DNA of 53,378 bases from Zoogloea sp. Its GTDB lineage: Bacteria; Pseudomonadota; Gammaproteobacteria; Burkholderiales; Rhodocyclaceae. Under the pieces are notes generated by a model, which had not been told where the DNA came from, ran no database searches, and saw nothing but the letters and a program-made list of their open reading frames with translations. Positions 43,964 through 52,754 of this stretch are shown here, piece by piece; within the stretch, counting starts at the first letter, position 1; the number at the start of each line of letters is the position of its first letter. Location of the stretch: assembly GCF_017302315.1 (NCBI RefSeq), contig NZ_JAFLDT010000019.1, positions 1-53,378 of the forward strand, read 5' to 3'. The position numbers and the translations under genes are program-made.

Positions 43964-45226
43964 ATGACTGCTTCTCCCTGGCGTGCCCTCGCCAACCGCC
44001 GCATGCTCATCTGTGTGCTGACCGGCTTCTCCTCGGGCCTGCCCCTCTATCTGCTGCTCAACCTGTTGCCCGCCTGGCTGAAGACCGAAGGGCTGTCCCT
44101 GAAGGCCATCGGTGCCTTTGCGCTGATCCAGTTCCCCTATACTTGGAAGTTCATCTGGTCGCCCTTCCTGGATCGTTACGCCCTGCCCCTGCTGGGGCGC
44201 CGCCGGGGCTGGATGGGGGCCACCCAGCTACTGTTGCTGGGGTCCATCGCCTGGCTTGGCACCCTCTCACCCACCGTCGATCTGGGGCAGGTCATCGGTC
44301 TGACGGCGCTGATTGCCTTCCTGTCGGCCACCCAGGACATCGTGCTGGATGCCTATCGTCGCGAGTTGCTGCCGGAGATCGAACTGGGCATCGGCAATGC
44401 CATCCATGTGAATGCGTACAAGCTGGCCGGACTGGTGCCCGGTTCCCTGTCCCTGGTGCTGGCCGACCATCTGCCGTGGGCGCAGGTCTTTCTGGTGACC
44501 GCCCTGTTCATGGCGCCCGGCCTGGTCATGACCCTGATGGTGAAGGAACCCGTCACCGCAGCAGGGGCGCCGCGCACGCTGCGGGATGCGGTGGTCGAGC
44601 CCTTTCGCGAGTTCTTTGGCCGCCACGGCGTTCGGTCGGCCCTGGTGGTGCTGGCCTTCATCTTTCTCTACAAGCTTGGTGACTCCCTGTGCACGGCGCT
44701 GGCCACGCCCTTTTACCTGGACATGGGTTTCTCCAAGACCGAGATTGGTCTGATCGCCAAGAACGCCGGCCTGTGGCCGAGTGTGATCGGCGGTCTGCTG
44801 GGGGGGCTGTGGATGGTCAAGCTGGGCATCAACCGGGCCCTGTGGGTTTTCGGTGTGGTGCAGTGGGTGGCCATCTATGGCTTTGCCTGGCTGGCCTGGC
44901 TGGGGCCTGCCGAGTCCGACAGCGCCCGCCTGGGGGTTCTGGCCGTGGTCATCGGACTTGAGGCGCTGGGGGTGGGGCTCGGAACCACCGCCTTCGTGGC
45001 TTACATGGCCCGCACCACGCATCCTGCCTATACCGCCACTCAGCTCGCCTTGTTCACCAGCCTGATGGCGGTGCCGCGCACCTTCATCAATGCCTCGGCC
45101 GGCTGGCTGGTGGAGGCCATGGGTTGGTACAACTTTTTCCTGTTGTGTGGCGTCCTGGCCGTTCCGGGCATGCTCCTGCTGTTCAAGGTGGCGCCCTGGC
45201 ACGAGCGCCCGGAAGGCAGTGCCTGA
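43964..45226 (+). CDS. ampG: AmpG-family muropeptide transporter (MFS)
   Basis: 420 residues, twelve membrane helices. AmpG features include LICVLTGFSSGLPLYLLLNL, FPYTWKFIWSPFLDRYALP with GRRRGW after helix 2, and ATQDIVLDAYRRELL in helix 4-5. AmpG imports GlcNAc-anhydroMurNAc peptides from the periplasm for cell wall recycling. The protein is shorter than E. coli AmpG (491), lacking the two extra helices, as is usual in many betaproteobacteria. No ampD or beta-lactamase gene is adjacent. The downstream uracil-DNA glycosylase gene starts 28 bp after the stop. Confidence 0.88.
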   Translation: MTASPWRALANRRMLICVLTGFSSGLPLYLLLNLLPAWLKTEGLSLKAIGAFALIQFPYTWKFIWSPFLDRYALPLLGRRRGWMGATQLLLLGSIAWLGTLSPTVDLGQVIGLTALIAFLSATQDIVLDAYRRELLPEIELGIGNAIHVNAYKLAGLVPGSLSLVLADHLPWAQVFLVTALFMAPGLVMTLMVKEPVTAAGAPRTLRDAVVEPFREFFGRHGVRSALVVLAFIFLYKLGDSLCTALATPFYLDMGFSKTEIGLIAKNAGLWPSVIGGLLGGLWMVKLGINRALWVFGVVQWVAIYGFAWLAWLGPAESDSARLGVLAVVIGLEALGVGLGTTAFVAYMARTTHPAYTATQLALFTSLMAVPRTFINASAGWLVEAMGWYNFFLLCGVLAVPGMLLLFKVAPWHERPEGSA

Positions 45227-45253
45227 TCCTTTTTCGTCCTGCATCCTGTGCCC

Positions 45254-45961
45254 ATGACACCCCTCGAGACCGCCGCCCGTACCCTTTCCGACACCTTGGA
45301 CCGTCTGCGCTTTGCGCCGCCGGTGTCCCATGTTTATAACCCGCTGACCTATGCCTGGGCGCCCAATGCCGCCTATCTCCGGCGCTACGGGCAGGGGCAG
45401 AAGCGGGTGGTTTTCGTGGGCATGAATCCGGGGCCCTTCGGAATGGTCCAGACGGGGGTGCCCTTTGGCGAGATCGCCGCCGTGCGCGACTGGATGGGTA
45501 TCGAAGCAGAGGTGCTGAAGCCCGCGGTCCAGAATCCCAAGCGCCCCATCGAGGGGTTCGCCTGTGACCGCTCGGAGGTGAGTGGTCGGCGTCTTTGGGG
45601 GCTCTTTGCCGAGCGTTTCGGCACTGCCGAGGCCTTCTTTTCCGAGCATTTCGTGGTTAACTACTGCCCCCTTGCGTTCTTCGAAGGGGGGCGCAATCTC
45701 ACGCCCGACAAGCTGCCAGCGGGTGAGCAGGCGCCCCTGCTGGCGGCCTGTGACCGGCATCTGCGTCAGGTGGTGGAATGCCTCCGACCCGAGTGGGTGA
45801 TCGGTGTGGGGGCGTGGGCCGAGCAGCGTGCCCGTCTGGCCCTGGCCGGCCTGCCCTTGCAGGTGGGGCGGGTGCTCCATCCCAGCCCGGCAAGCCCTGC
45901 GGCCAATCGGGGCTGGAGCGAGGCAGCGACCCGTCAGCTCGCGGAGCAGGGTGTCTGGTAA
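45254..45961 (+). CDS. SMUG1-type uracil-DNA glycosylase (family 3)
   Basis: 235 residues from ATG 45254; a GTG at 45248 is in frame. The active-site motif GMNPGPFGMVQTGVPFGE (near 55-72) is nearly the same as in animal SMUG1, and the second motif HPSPASPAANRGW (near 210) provides the intercalating loop and catalytic histidine region. Family 3 enzymes remove uracil and oxidised pyrimidines such as 5-hydroxymethyluracil from DNA. Bacterial members are rare compared with Ung. It lies 28 bp after ampG and is probably co-transcribed. It is convergent with the phasin gene. Confidence 0.88.
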   Translation: MTPLETAARTLSDTLDRLRFAPPVSHVYNPLTYAWAPNAAYLRRYGQGQKRVVFVGMNPGPFGMVQTGVPFGEIAAVRDWMGIEAEVLKPAVQNPKRPIEGFACDRSEVSGRRLWGLFAERFGTAEAFFSEHFVVNYCPLAFFEGGRNLTPDKLPAGEQAPLLAACDRHLRQVVECLRPEWVIGVGAWAEQRARLALAGLPLQVGRVLHPSPASPAANRGWSEAATRQLAEQGVW

Positions 45962-46005
45962 TCGCAGCCCTCTGATCGCAGCCCGGGTGGGCCTTCGTTA
46001 CTGAA

Positions 46006-46503
46006 TCACTTCGTTCCGGCGCACTCCCCGACGCTTGCGTCCACCTGCCGGGCCATCTCCAACATGGTGTCGCGGGATGCCGTGGCGGCGTCGAGCATGG
46101 CCTTCATCACGTCGATCATCACTCTTGTTCCTGCGGCCGTGGTCGGGGTCTTCTCCACGACCGGGGCGCCGCTAGGTTGCGGGCTCCCGGAGCCGGCATC
46201 AAGCACACCGGAGAGCCCTTGCTGGTTTTCGGCGATCACTTCGTTGAAGTCGATGGCGTAGCCGACTGCCTGCTGGATGAGTTGATGAGCCATCTCCGAC
46301 TGGGTTGCGCACAGGGCCGGCACGCCCTGGGCCGCCATCATGGCCTTGATGCCCGAGACGTTGCTCTCCATGATGGAGCGGGTGGCCTTCAGGTTGAGGG
46401 AAATGAGCCGCTGGGCGCACACGAAGCTGCCTTCATAGAGCGCCTGCAAGGTCTTGATGTTGTCCTGGCCCCGTGGGGCGAGCAACTGCTGAAGCGTGAA
46501 CAT
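46006..46503 (-). CDS. Phasin family protein (PHA granule-associated)
   Basis: 165 residues, almost entirely helical. The phasin pattern is seen in LYEGSFVCAQRLISLNLKAT, an amphipathic start of the Phasin_2 domain, and in the C-terminal MKAMLDAATASRDTMLEMAR. Phasins coat polyhydroxyalkanoate granules. The ATG has GGAG eight bases upstream. A Gly/Ser/Pro-rich linker (SGSPQPSGAPVVE) interrupts the helices. No PHA synthase gene is in the window. It ends convergent with the SMUG1-type gene. Confidence 0.82.
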   Translation of the reverse strand: MFTLQQLLAPRGQDNIKTLQALYEGSFVCAQRLISLNLKATRSIMESNVSGIKAMMAAQGVPALCATQSEMAHQLIQQAVGYAIDFNEVIAENQQGLSGVLDAGSGSPQPSGAPVVEKTPTTAAGTRVMIDVMKAMLDAATASRDTMLEMARQVDASVGECAGTK

Positions 46504-46683
46504 GGGTGCATCTCCTTGGCGACGAACCGGGATCGTGAAGCAAGTCGGGCGCGGTCGAGGCCCGATGTCACCGGCTCAGGGGAACACCATAAACGCTCGC
46601 CGGCAGCCCGGGCTTGCGTACCGTCAAGAATGTGCATGATCGGGGCGTAGGCATGGGCTGCCGTTCGGAGCAGCGACCACAAG

Positions 46684-46712
46684 AAAAAGCCCCTGCGTTT
46701 CAGGCAGGGGCT
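46684..46712 (-). terminator. Intrinsic terminator of infA
   Basis: On the minus strand, AGCCCCTGC, loop CTGAAAC, GCAGGGGCT and then TTTTCTT. It starts 15 bp after the infA stop. Confidence 0.8.
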
Positions 46713-46726
46713 CTTGTGACGACCGT

Positions 46727-46990
46727 TCAGTAACGGCGCGGTGCCGGTGACGGCGCCCCACCGGGACGGGCCGGCAGGTGGCGGAAGGTGATGCGACCCT
46801 TGGAAAGATCGTAGGGCGACATTTCGAGGGTGACTTCGTCACCGGCGATGATGCGGATGTGGTTCTTCTTGAGCTTGCCACCGGAGTAGGCAATCAGGGT
46901 GTGACCGTTGTCGAGGGTGACGCGGTAACGACCGTCAGGCAGCACTTCGGTGACGCTGCCGTGCATTTCAATCAGTTCTTCCTTGGCCAT
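46727..46990 (-). CDS. infA: Translation initiation factor IF-1
   Basis: 87 residues from ATG 46990 behind AAAAGGAG. The OB-fold of IF-1 is complete: [40 protein letters not shown] and [22 protein letters not shown]-1 occupies the ribosomal A site during initiation. The usual length is 71-73; the extra C-terminal [14 protein letters not shown] is a betaproteobacterial feature of the stand-alone infA copy, distinct from the one in the ribosomal protein operon. The gene has its own terminator. Confidence 0.93.
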   Translation of the reverse strand: MAKEELIEMHGSVTEVLPDGRYRVTLDNGHTLIAYSGGKLKKNHIRIIAGDEVTLEMSPYDLSKGRITFRHLPARPGGAPSPAPRRY

Positions 46991-47213
46991 GTCGGGCTCC
47001 TTTTGGGTGGCCGGGCGGCGTCCCTGCGTGGGGCGTGTCGGCCGCGGCCCGCCACCGCCTTGGTGGGCCAGTTTGCGCCGCAGCCGCAAGGGGCGATGGC
47101 GATTTAATGTCGGCGCTTGGTTCGGCGGGCCGGCGACGGGTGCCCGCGAACAGGATCGCAGGCGAAGATGAAAGGCGTTTTACTCACGGCAGCAGGGCTG
47201 CTCCCCTGCATAC

Positions 47214-47246
47214 CAAAAAACAAGGCCACCGCGTTGGGTGGCCTTG
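47214..47246 (-). terminator. Intrinsic terminator of the tRNA-Lys pair
   Basis: On the minus strand, CAAGGCCACC, loop CAACGC, GGTGGCCTTG and then TTTTTT. It begins 12 bp after the CCA end of the second tRNA. Confidence 0.85.
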
Positions 47247-47258
47247 TCTCTGCAATCT

Positions 47259-47334
47259 TGGTGGGTTGTGAGTGGCTCGAACACTCGACCTACGGATTAA
47301 GAGTCCGCTGCTCTACCAACTGAGCTAACAACCC
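47259..47334 (-). tRNA. tRNA-Lys, anticodon CTT
   Basis: A 76-base cloverleaf read on the minus strand: acceptor GGGTTGT pairs with ACAACCC, discriminator A and encoded CCA. D-arm TAGCTCAGTTGGTAGAGCA; anticodon loop CTCTTAA with anticodon CTT (reads AAG); T-loop GTTCGAG. Second in a two-tRNA transcript. Confidence 0.95.
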
Positions 47335-47372
47335 ATTCTTTCAGGAGCCGGTATTTTAGCCCCACCACAGTC

Positions 47373-47448
47373 TGGTGGGTCGGGCGAGATTCGAACTCGC
47401 GACCAACGGATTAAAAGTCCGCTGCTCTACCGACTGAGCTACCGACCC
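47373..47448 (-). tRNA. tRNA-Lys, anticodon TTT
   Basis: A 76-base cloverleaf on the minus strand: acceptor GGGTCGG pairs with CCGACCC, discriminator A and encoded CCA. Anticodon loop CTTTTAA with anticodon TTT (reads AAA and AAG); T-loop GTTCGAA. First in the pair, 38 bp before the CTT gene. Confidence 0.95.
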
Positions 47449-47464
47449 CCCGGAAGAGACGCGC

Positions 47465-47492
47465 ATTATAGCCCTGCTATATCGTACGTCAA
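47465..47492 (-). promoter_or_regulatory. Sigma-70 promoter of the tRNA-Lys pair
   Basis: On the minus strand TTGACG, a 16-bp spacer and a perfect TATAAT, followed by a GC-rich discriminator GCGCG typical of stringently controlled stable-RNA promoters. The -35 box overlaps the end of the yedE-like gene. Confidence 0.8.
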
Positions 47493-48589
47493 GCGTTTTG
47501 TAACTGAACCCTGATGGACAGGCTTGCACCGGCCGCGATGGCCAGGACGGTGAGGACTGCACCGAGGGCTAGGGTGGACAGGCCACTGAGACCCTGACCG
47601 ATGGTGCAGCCAAGGGCGGTGACACCGCCGAAACCCATCAGCGTGGCGCCGATGAGGTGGCGAGCCAGATCGGGAGCATCGCGGAAGCCCTCGATGCGGA
47701 AGCTCCGTGTGAGCAGGGCGGCCAGCAGGGAGCCGGCGACTACGCCGAGGCTGAGGGCGATGCCCAGGCTGACGCTGCGGCTCTTGTCGGTCCATAGCAT
47801 CAGCAGATCGAGGGTATAGGCCAGGGGGGCAACGAAGCTGAGGGATTCCATGCGCCCGCTGTTCGTGGCCAAGAAGGCCGGCTCAAGGGTTTCGGGGTCT
47901 TCAGGCAGGAAACCAAGGTGCCCGCTCAGATACCAGCCTGCCACGATGGTGGCGCCGATGGCCACGCTGCCCAATAGGGGTGCGGGGCGCCACATCTCGC
48001 GGCTCGAAAGGGCAAACAGGCCCAGGCCGCCTGCAGCAATGCCGCCGCAGGCCAGCCACGCACTGCGTGGGTCCAGTGCGAAGCGTGTGGCGATGAGGCT
48101 GGGAAGATCCTGGTGGCTGTCGAGGGTGATCGCCACCGGATCCAGCCAGGCACTGCGCCAGCCGCCAAACAGGCCCCGTAGGGTCATGTAGGCGGACAGG
48201 CCGAGGAAGACGAAGACCACCAGCGATTTGAGGTTGCCGCTTCCGAGGCGTACCAGGGTCTTGGCGCCGCAACCCGACGCCAGGGTCATGCCGATGCCAA
48301 ACAGCAGCCCCCCGACAATGTGGGAAAGCCAGATCAGCCGGGTGCCGGTGTAGATGGACCCATGCACGTCGATCAGGCCGCCCATCTGCAGGGCCGTGGT
48401 GCCGGCCACCGCCGAGGCGGCGGCCAGGGCCCACATGCGCAGGCGGGTCCAGTCTTCCATGATGTGGATGTCGGCAATGGCCCCCATGGTGCAGAAGTTG
48501 CTGCGCTGGGCGGCATAGCCGAACACCCCCCCGATGCCGAAGGCGAGCCATGCGAGGGTGGCGATGTCGAGGGGGAGGCGGGCATCCAT
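47489..48589 (-). CDS. YeeE/YedE-family (TsuA-like) membrane transporter
   Basis: 366 residues from ATG 48589 with GGGGAG upstream; about nine membrane helices. The family's Cys-containing motifs are RSNFCTMGA (near 30), LASGCGAKTLVRLGSGN (near 105) and ALGCTIGQGLSGLSTLALG (near 330). YeeE/TsuA imports thiosulfate through a relay of these cysteines; other members handle selenium or sulfur species. All three Cys are kept, so a sulfur-compound transporter is a fair inference. It follows queC by 14 bp but is not part of the queuosine pathway. No TusA-like gene is adjacent. Confidence 0.85.
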   Translation of the reverse strand: MDARLPLDIATLAWLAFGIGGVFGYAAQRSNFCTMGAIADIHIMEDWTRLRMWALAAASAVAGTTALQMGGLIDVHGSIYTGTRLIWLSHIVGGLLFGIGMTLASGCGAKTLVRLGSGNLKSLVVFVFLGLSAYMTLRGLFGGWRSAWLDPVAITLDSHQDLPSLIATRFALDPRSAWLACGGIAAGGLGLFALSSREMWRPAPLLGSVAIGATIVAGWYLSGHLGFLPEDPETLEPAFLATNSGRMESLSFVAPLAYTLDLLMLWTDKSRSVSLGIALSLGVVAGSLLAALLTRSFRIEGFRDAPDLARHLIGATLMGFGGVTALGCTIGQGLSGLSTLALGAVLTVLAIAAGASLSIRVQLQNA

Positions 48590-48603
48590 GGGGGCTCCCC
48601 AAG

Positions 48604-49287
48604 TCAGCGGTAGGGCGTTGGATCGGCCACGCCGGCGGCCTCGAAGCCGGCCCGGCGCAGGCGGCAGGCGTCGCACAGGCCGCAGGCCCGGCCGTCGTCG
48701 TCGGCCTGGTAGCAGGACACGGTGAGGCCGTAGTCCACCCCCAGGGCGGTGCCGCGGCGGATGATGTCGGCCTTCGACAGGTCGATCAGCGGGGCGTGGA
48801 TGTGCAGTTTGTGGCCCTCCACGCCAGCCTTGGTGGCCAGATTGGCCATGGTTTCAAAGGCACTGATGAAGGCCGGGCGGCAATCCGGATAGCCGGAATA
48901 ATCCACCGCGTTGACGCCCACGTAGATGTGGTCGGCCCCGAGCACCTCGGCCCAGGCCAGGGCGATCGACAGCATGATGGTGTTGCGGGCGGGGACGTAG
49001 GTGATCGGGATGCCACCTTCCAGGCCTTCGATGGGTACCGCCAGGGCGGGGTCGGTGAGGGCCGAGCCACCGAACTGACCCAGGTCCACGTGGGCGACCC
49101 GGTGGGCGGTGGCCCCGAGGGCCTTGGCCACGCGCTGGGCGGCAGCGAGCTCGGCAGCGTGGCGCTGACCATACTCGACCGACAGAGCGTAGGCGTCGAA
49201 GCCTTCGGCGCGGGCTATCGCCAGGCAGGTGGCGGAATCCAGCCCGCCCGAGAGCAGGACGAGGGCGCGGGGGCGTGGGGTAGTCAT
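48604..49287 (-). CDS. queC: 7-cyano-7-deazaguanine (preQ0) synthase QueC
   Basis: 227 residues from ATG 49287 behind CCGGAG. The ATP-binding P-loop is [14 protein letters not shown] (near 10-23), and [17 protein letters not shown] is conserved. The zinc site is formed by [19 protein letters not shown] (near 192-210). QueC converts 7-carboxy-7-deazaguanine, ammonia and ATP to preQ0 in the queuosine tRNA modification pathway. queE, encoding the previous step, is 69 bp upstream on the same strand. Confidence 0.96.
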   Translation of the reverse strand: MTTPRPRALVLLSGGLDSATCLAIARAEGFDAYALSVEYGQRHAAELAAAQRVAKALGATAHRVAHVDLGQFGGSALTDPALAVPIEGLEGGIPITYVPARNTIMLSIALAWAEVLGADHIYVGVNAVDYSGYPDCRPAFISAFETMANLATKAGVEGHKLHIHAPLIDLSKADIIRRGTALGVDYGLTVSCYQADDDGRACGLCDACRLRRAGFEAAGVADPTPYR

Positions 49288-49356
49288 GATTTCTCCGGGA
49301 TTTCGGAAAATAGTAACGTCGACCGGCGGTCGACGGGGCACGACAGCGGGCCGGAT

Positions 49357-50016
49357 TCAGCGGCCGGGCTCGTTGCCCCAGATGATCTTGTGAAGCTGGA
49401 CCTGCATGCGTACCGGCAAGCGGTCACGGAGGATCCAAGCCGCCAGGTCGGCAGGCCTTAGCTGGCCCTGTACCGGCGCCAGCAGCACCGGGCAGCGCTC
49501 GGTGAGGCCGTATTCGGCGATCCGGGCCTTGGCCCATTCGTAGTCGGCCTCGTTGGCCAGCACCAGCTTGAGTTCGTCGCGCAGGGTCAGCAGGGGAATG
49601 TTGGCCAGCAGATTGCGGGCTTCCTCGCCGGAGCCCGGCGCCTTGAGGTCCATGATGCGCGACACGCGCGGGTCTACGCCGGCGATGTCGATGGCGCCGC
49701 TGGTTTCCAGGGAGACCGAGTAGCCGGCGTCGCAAAGGGCGGTCAGCAGGGGCAGGCAGTTCTTCTGGGACAGCGGCTCGCCACCGGTGACGCAGACGGT
49801 CTGGCAGTGGTGCGAGGCTACTTCGGCCAGGATGTCGTCGAGGCTGCGGGTGGCGCCACCCGTGAACGAGTATTCGGTGTCGCACCAACTGCAGCGCAGC
49901 GGGCAGCCGGTAAGGCGAACGAAGACGGTGGGCAGACCGGCCCGGGACGTTTCACCCTGGAGGGAGTGGAAGATCTCGGTGATGCGGAGGGTGGGGAGGC
50001 GACCAGTAGAAGGCAT
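49357..50016 (-). CDS. queE: 7-carboxy-7-deazaguanine synthase QueE (radical SAM)
   Basis: 219 residues. The N-terminal LRITEIFHSLQGETSRAGLP is characteristic. The radical-SAM cluster motif is C-x3-C-x2-C in TGCPLRCSWCDTEYSF (near 37-52), followed by VCVTGGEPLSQKN, the SAM-binding GGEP. QueE rearranges 6-carboxy-tetrahydropterin to 7-carboxy-7-deazaguanine. It lies between cpoB and queC, the usual order behind the Tol-Pal genes in proteobacteria. Confidence 0.95.
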   Translation of the reverse strand: MPSTGRLPTLRITEIFHSLQGETSRAGLPTVFVRLTGCPLRCSWCDTEYSFTGGATRSLDDILAEVASHHCQTVCVTGGEPLSQKNCLPLLTALCDAGYSVSLETSGAIDIAGVDPRVSRIMDLKAPGSGEEARNLLANIPLLTLRDELKLVLANEADYEWAKARIAEYGLTERCPVLLAPVQGQLRPADLAAWILRDRLPVRMQVQLHKIIWGNEPGR

Positions 50017-50071
50017 GGGGGAATGGCGTGGCCCGCCCCGGCCCGCGGATGCGGTCGGGGCGGGTGGGGCG

Positions 50072-50827
50072 CTACTTCTTCAGGCGTTGCCGGGCAATCT
50101 GCGCGGCGGAACTGCTCGGGTAGCGGGAGATCAGCTTTTCGAGGCTGCGGGTGGCGCCAACGTTGTCATTGCGGGCTTGCTGGGTACTGGCCAAACCAAG
50201 GAGGGCATCGGGTGCCCGGCTGTCTTCCGGCCACTGGCTGGCTACCTTGCCGTAGTGCTCGGCAGCGCCGATGTTGTCCTTCTGTTGATAGAGGGCACTG
50301 GCGGCCCAGAAGTGGGCGCTGGGCAGGAAGCTGCTGCTTGGGTACGCCTTGGTGAAGGCGATGAAGCTAACCGCGGCTTCCTTGTACTTGCCGCCACGTA
50401 GCTGCGTGAGGGCCGCTTCGTAGTCGCGGCTCTCTGCCGCAGGATCGGCCGCTGCCGCCGGAGCGGCCTGGGGCTGCACCTCTGTGGCGGCTGCGGCGGG
50501 CGCCTCGATCTTGCGCAGGCGGTTGTCGAGATCGACGTAGAAGTCCTTCTGCCGCTTGTTGGCATTGACCAGATCGTTGCTGAGCACTTCGTTCTCCCCG
50601 CGCAGGCGGGCGATCTCGGCTTTCAACTGTTCGATCTGGTTGGCAAGCTCGAGCTGGGCCCGGGCGCTTGCCTCCAGCTTGTCAAGACGGCTGCCCGTCT
50701 CGTTGCGCAGCGCATTGATGCGCGCCCTGGCCTCTTCGTCATCAAACAGGCCGGCCTGGGCCGCCGGGGCGACGCACAGCCCGGCCAGCAGTGCGGCCAT
50801 CAAGCGGGGCAGAAGGCGCTGGACCAT
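50072..50827 (-). CDS. cpoB: Cell division coordinator CpoB (YbgF)
   Basis: 251 residues with a signal peptide (LLPRLMAALLAGLCVAPAAQ, cleaved near AQA-GLF). A coiled coil (about 35-100, with LELANQIEQLKAEIARLRGE) should trimerise; an Ala/Pro linker leads to three TPR repeats (about 130-250: YEAALTQLRGGKYKEAAVSF and so on). CpoB is periplasmic, interacts with TolA and PBP1B, and coordinates peptidoglycan synthesis with outer membrane constriction. The ATG overlaps the pal stop by one base. Confidence 0.92.
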   Translation of the reverse strand: MVQRLLPRLMAALLAGLCVAPAAQAGLFDDEEARARINALRNETGSRLDKLEASARAQLELANQIEQLKAEIARLRGENEVLSNDLVNANKRQKDFYVDLDNRLRKIEAPAAAATEVQPQAAPAAAADPAAESRDYEAALTQLRGGKYKEAAVSFIAFTKAYPSSSFLPSAHFWAASALYQQKDNIGAAEHYGKVASQWPEDSRAPDALLGLASTQQARNDNVGATRSLEKLISRYPSSSAAQIARQRLKK

Positions 50828-51384
50828 CAGAACTCACCCGAATAGAGCATGTCGCCGCGACGGTTGGCGGACCAGCAGGCTTCGCTGGCATCGCTGCAGC
50901 TAGGCTTCTCTTCGCCGAGGCTGACGGATTCGAGCTGGGACTCGGATACGCCCAGCAGGGTCAGTGCCTTCTTGACTGCGTCGGAGCGCTTCTGGCCGAG
51001 GGCCAGGTTGTACTCGCGGCTGCCGCGCTCGTCGGTGTTGCCCTGGATCAGCATCTTCACGGACGGGTGGCTGGTCAGGAACTTGGCGTGGGCTTCAACC
51101 AGCGAACGGTACTCGTCCTTGATCACGTAGCTGTCGTAGTCGAACAGCACGCTGCGCTTGGACAGGATGTTCTTGGGATCCTTGAGCTCGGGGTAGGCGC
51201 TCTTGCCGCCGGCGCCGTTGGCGTCGACCGGCACGACGCGGTTGCTGTCCACGCCGGAGCTGGCTGCACCGCTGGGACGGTCTTCGACGGTGGCGCCGGA
51301 CTGGCCTTCGGTGGAGGGGGACGAGGAACAGGCGGCCAGCAGGCCGACGGTGATCAGGGACAGGGTGATGCGGGTGTACTTCAT
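50827..51384 (-). CDS. pal: Peptidoglycan-associated lipoprotein Pal
   Basis: 185 residues. Lipobox LLAAC (Cys about 19) after a signal peptide; a Ser/Gly-rich linker; then an OmpA-like domain with VLFDYDSYVIKDEYRSLVEA and the peptidoglycan-binding GNTDERGSREYNLALGQKR. Pal links the outer membrane to the wall and binds TolB. The C-terminus ends RRGDMLYSGEF with two Cys in a loop (CSDASEACWS). It lies 62 bp after tolB. Confidence 0.95.
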   Translation of the reverse strand: MKYTRITLSLITVGLLAACSSSPSTEGQSGATVEDRPSGAASSGVDSNRVVPVDANGAGGKSAYPELKDPKNILSKRSVLFDYDSYVIKDEYRSLVEAHAKFLTSHPSVKMLIQGNTDERGSREYNLALGQKRSDAVKKALTLLGVSESQLESVSLGEEKPSCSDASEACWSANRRGDMLYSGEF

Positions 51385-51446
51385 GGTGTGGGCTCCGGGA
51401 GCAATCGCAAGGGGCGGGGTGGAAAAGAGTGTAGGTTTTATAGGTG

Positions 51447-52733
51447 TCAGTTGCGTGGTTGCGGACCCCAGGCGGGTTCGCGCACGTCACCGGATTGTAC
51501 CGACAGACGCTGCTTGACACGACCGTCGGAAGACACGGCCGCCAGCACGCCACGGCCGCCCACTTCGGTGGCGTAGAGCACCATGCGTCCGTTGGGGGCG
51601 AAACTGGGCGATTCGTCCTTGGCCGAATCGGTGAGGATCTGGGTCTGTCGGGAGTTCAGGTCGAGCAGGGTGACCTGGAAGCGCCCACCATTGCGGGCGA
51701 CGTACACAAGGCTCTTGCCGTCCGGCGAGGGGCGCGGGCTGACGTTGTAGCTCCCTTCGAAGCTCACCCGCTGGGCATCGCCGCCACCGGCGGGTACGCG
51801 GTAGATCTGCGGGCTGCCGCCCCGGTCCGAGGTGAAGTAGATCCAGCCGTCGGTGGACCAGGCCGGTTCCGTGTCGATACCCGACGATGAGGCCAGGCGC
51901 TGCACGCCGGAACCATCGGCGTTCACCGAGTACAGTTGGGACTGGCCGTCCTTGGTCAGCACGACGGCCAGGCGGCGGCCATCCGGCGACCAGGCGGGGG
52001 CGGAGTTGGAGCCCTTGAAGTTGGCGGCCACGTTGCGCTGGCCGGTGGCCAGGGAGTGGACATAGACCACCGGTTTCTTGGCTTCGAAGGACACATAGGC
52101 GAGGCGACTGCCGTCCGGCGACCAGGCCGGCGAGATGATCGGCTCCTTGGAGGCGAGTGCGGTCTGGGCGTTGCTGCCGTCGGCGTCGGCGATCTGCAGC
52201 TCATAGCGCTGCCCGGACTTGAGCACGTAGGCAATGCGGGTTGAGAACACGCCGGGCTCGCCGGTGAGCTTCTCGTAAATGAAGTCGGCGATGCGGTGGC
52301 CGGTGGTGCGGTACTGGTTGGGCGCCATCACCATGGCCTGGCCACCCAGGCTGACCTGCTTGGCGGCATCGAAGAGGCGGAACTGCACCTGGTAGCGGCC
52401 GCTGCCGGACGGCGCGACGGTGCCCACGGCGAAGGCATCGGCACCCCGCGAGCGGACTCGGCCGAAGTCTGGCGGGGCGTCGGCGCCCATGGGGGAGGGG
52501 CCAAGCTCGACCATCTTGAACAGGCCGCTGCGCTCCAGGTCGGCACGCACCACGTCGGTGACGGCACGGGGAAGTGTCTGCTCGCCTTCGAAGCTGGCGA
52601 TGGCCACCGGCATGCGGTTGGTACCGGCACCGGTGATCTCGATGGAAAGCTGGGCCTGGGCCAGGGAGGACGCAAGGGCCAGCGCGCAGGCGGTGGCGGT
52701 ACCGCGCAGGAAGGTCAGGATGCGTGGGTTCAT
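51447..52733 (-). CDS. tolB: Tol-Pal system protein TolB
   Basis: 428 residues with a signal peptide (TATACALALASSLAQAQ). An N-terminal D1 domain (about 25-165) precedes a six-bladed beta-propeller with repeated SPAWSPDGSRLAYVSFE-type motifs. TolB is periplasmic; its N-terminus contacts TolA and its propeller binds Pal. The gene lies between tolA (21 bp upstream) and pal. Confidence 0.96.
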   Translation of the reverse strand: MNPRILTFLRGTATACALALASSLAQAQLSIEITGAGTNRMPVAIASFEGEQTLPRAVTDVVRADLERSGLFKMVELGPSPMGADAPPDFGRVRSRGADAFAVGTVAPSGSGRYQVQFRLFDAAKQVSLGGQAMVMAPNQYRTTGHRIADFIYEKLTGEPGVFSTRIAYVLKSGQRYELQIADADGSNAQTALASKEPIISPAWSPDGSRLAYVSFEAKKPVVYVHSLATGQRNVAANFKGSNSAPAWSPDGRRLAVVLTKDGQSQLYSVNADGSGVQRLASSSGIDTEPAWSTDGWIYFTSDRGGSPQIYRVPAGGGDAQRVSFEGSYNVSPRPSPDGKSLVYVARNGGRFQVTLLDLNSRQTQILTDSAKDESPSFAPNGRMVLYATEVGGRGVLAAVSSDGRVKQRLSVQSGDVREPAWGPQPRN

Positions 52734-52754
52734 GGGGGTGGTTTCACCGTGGGT

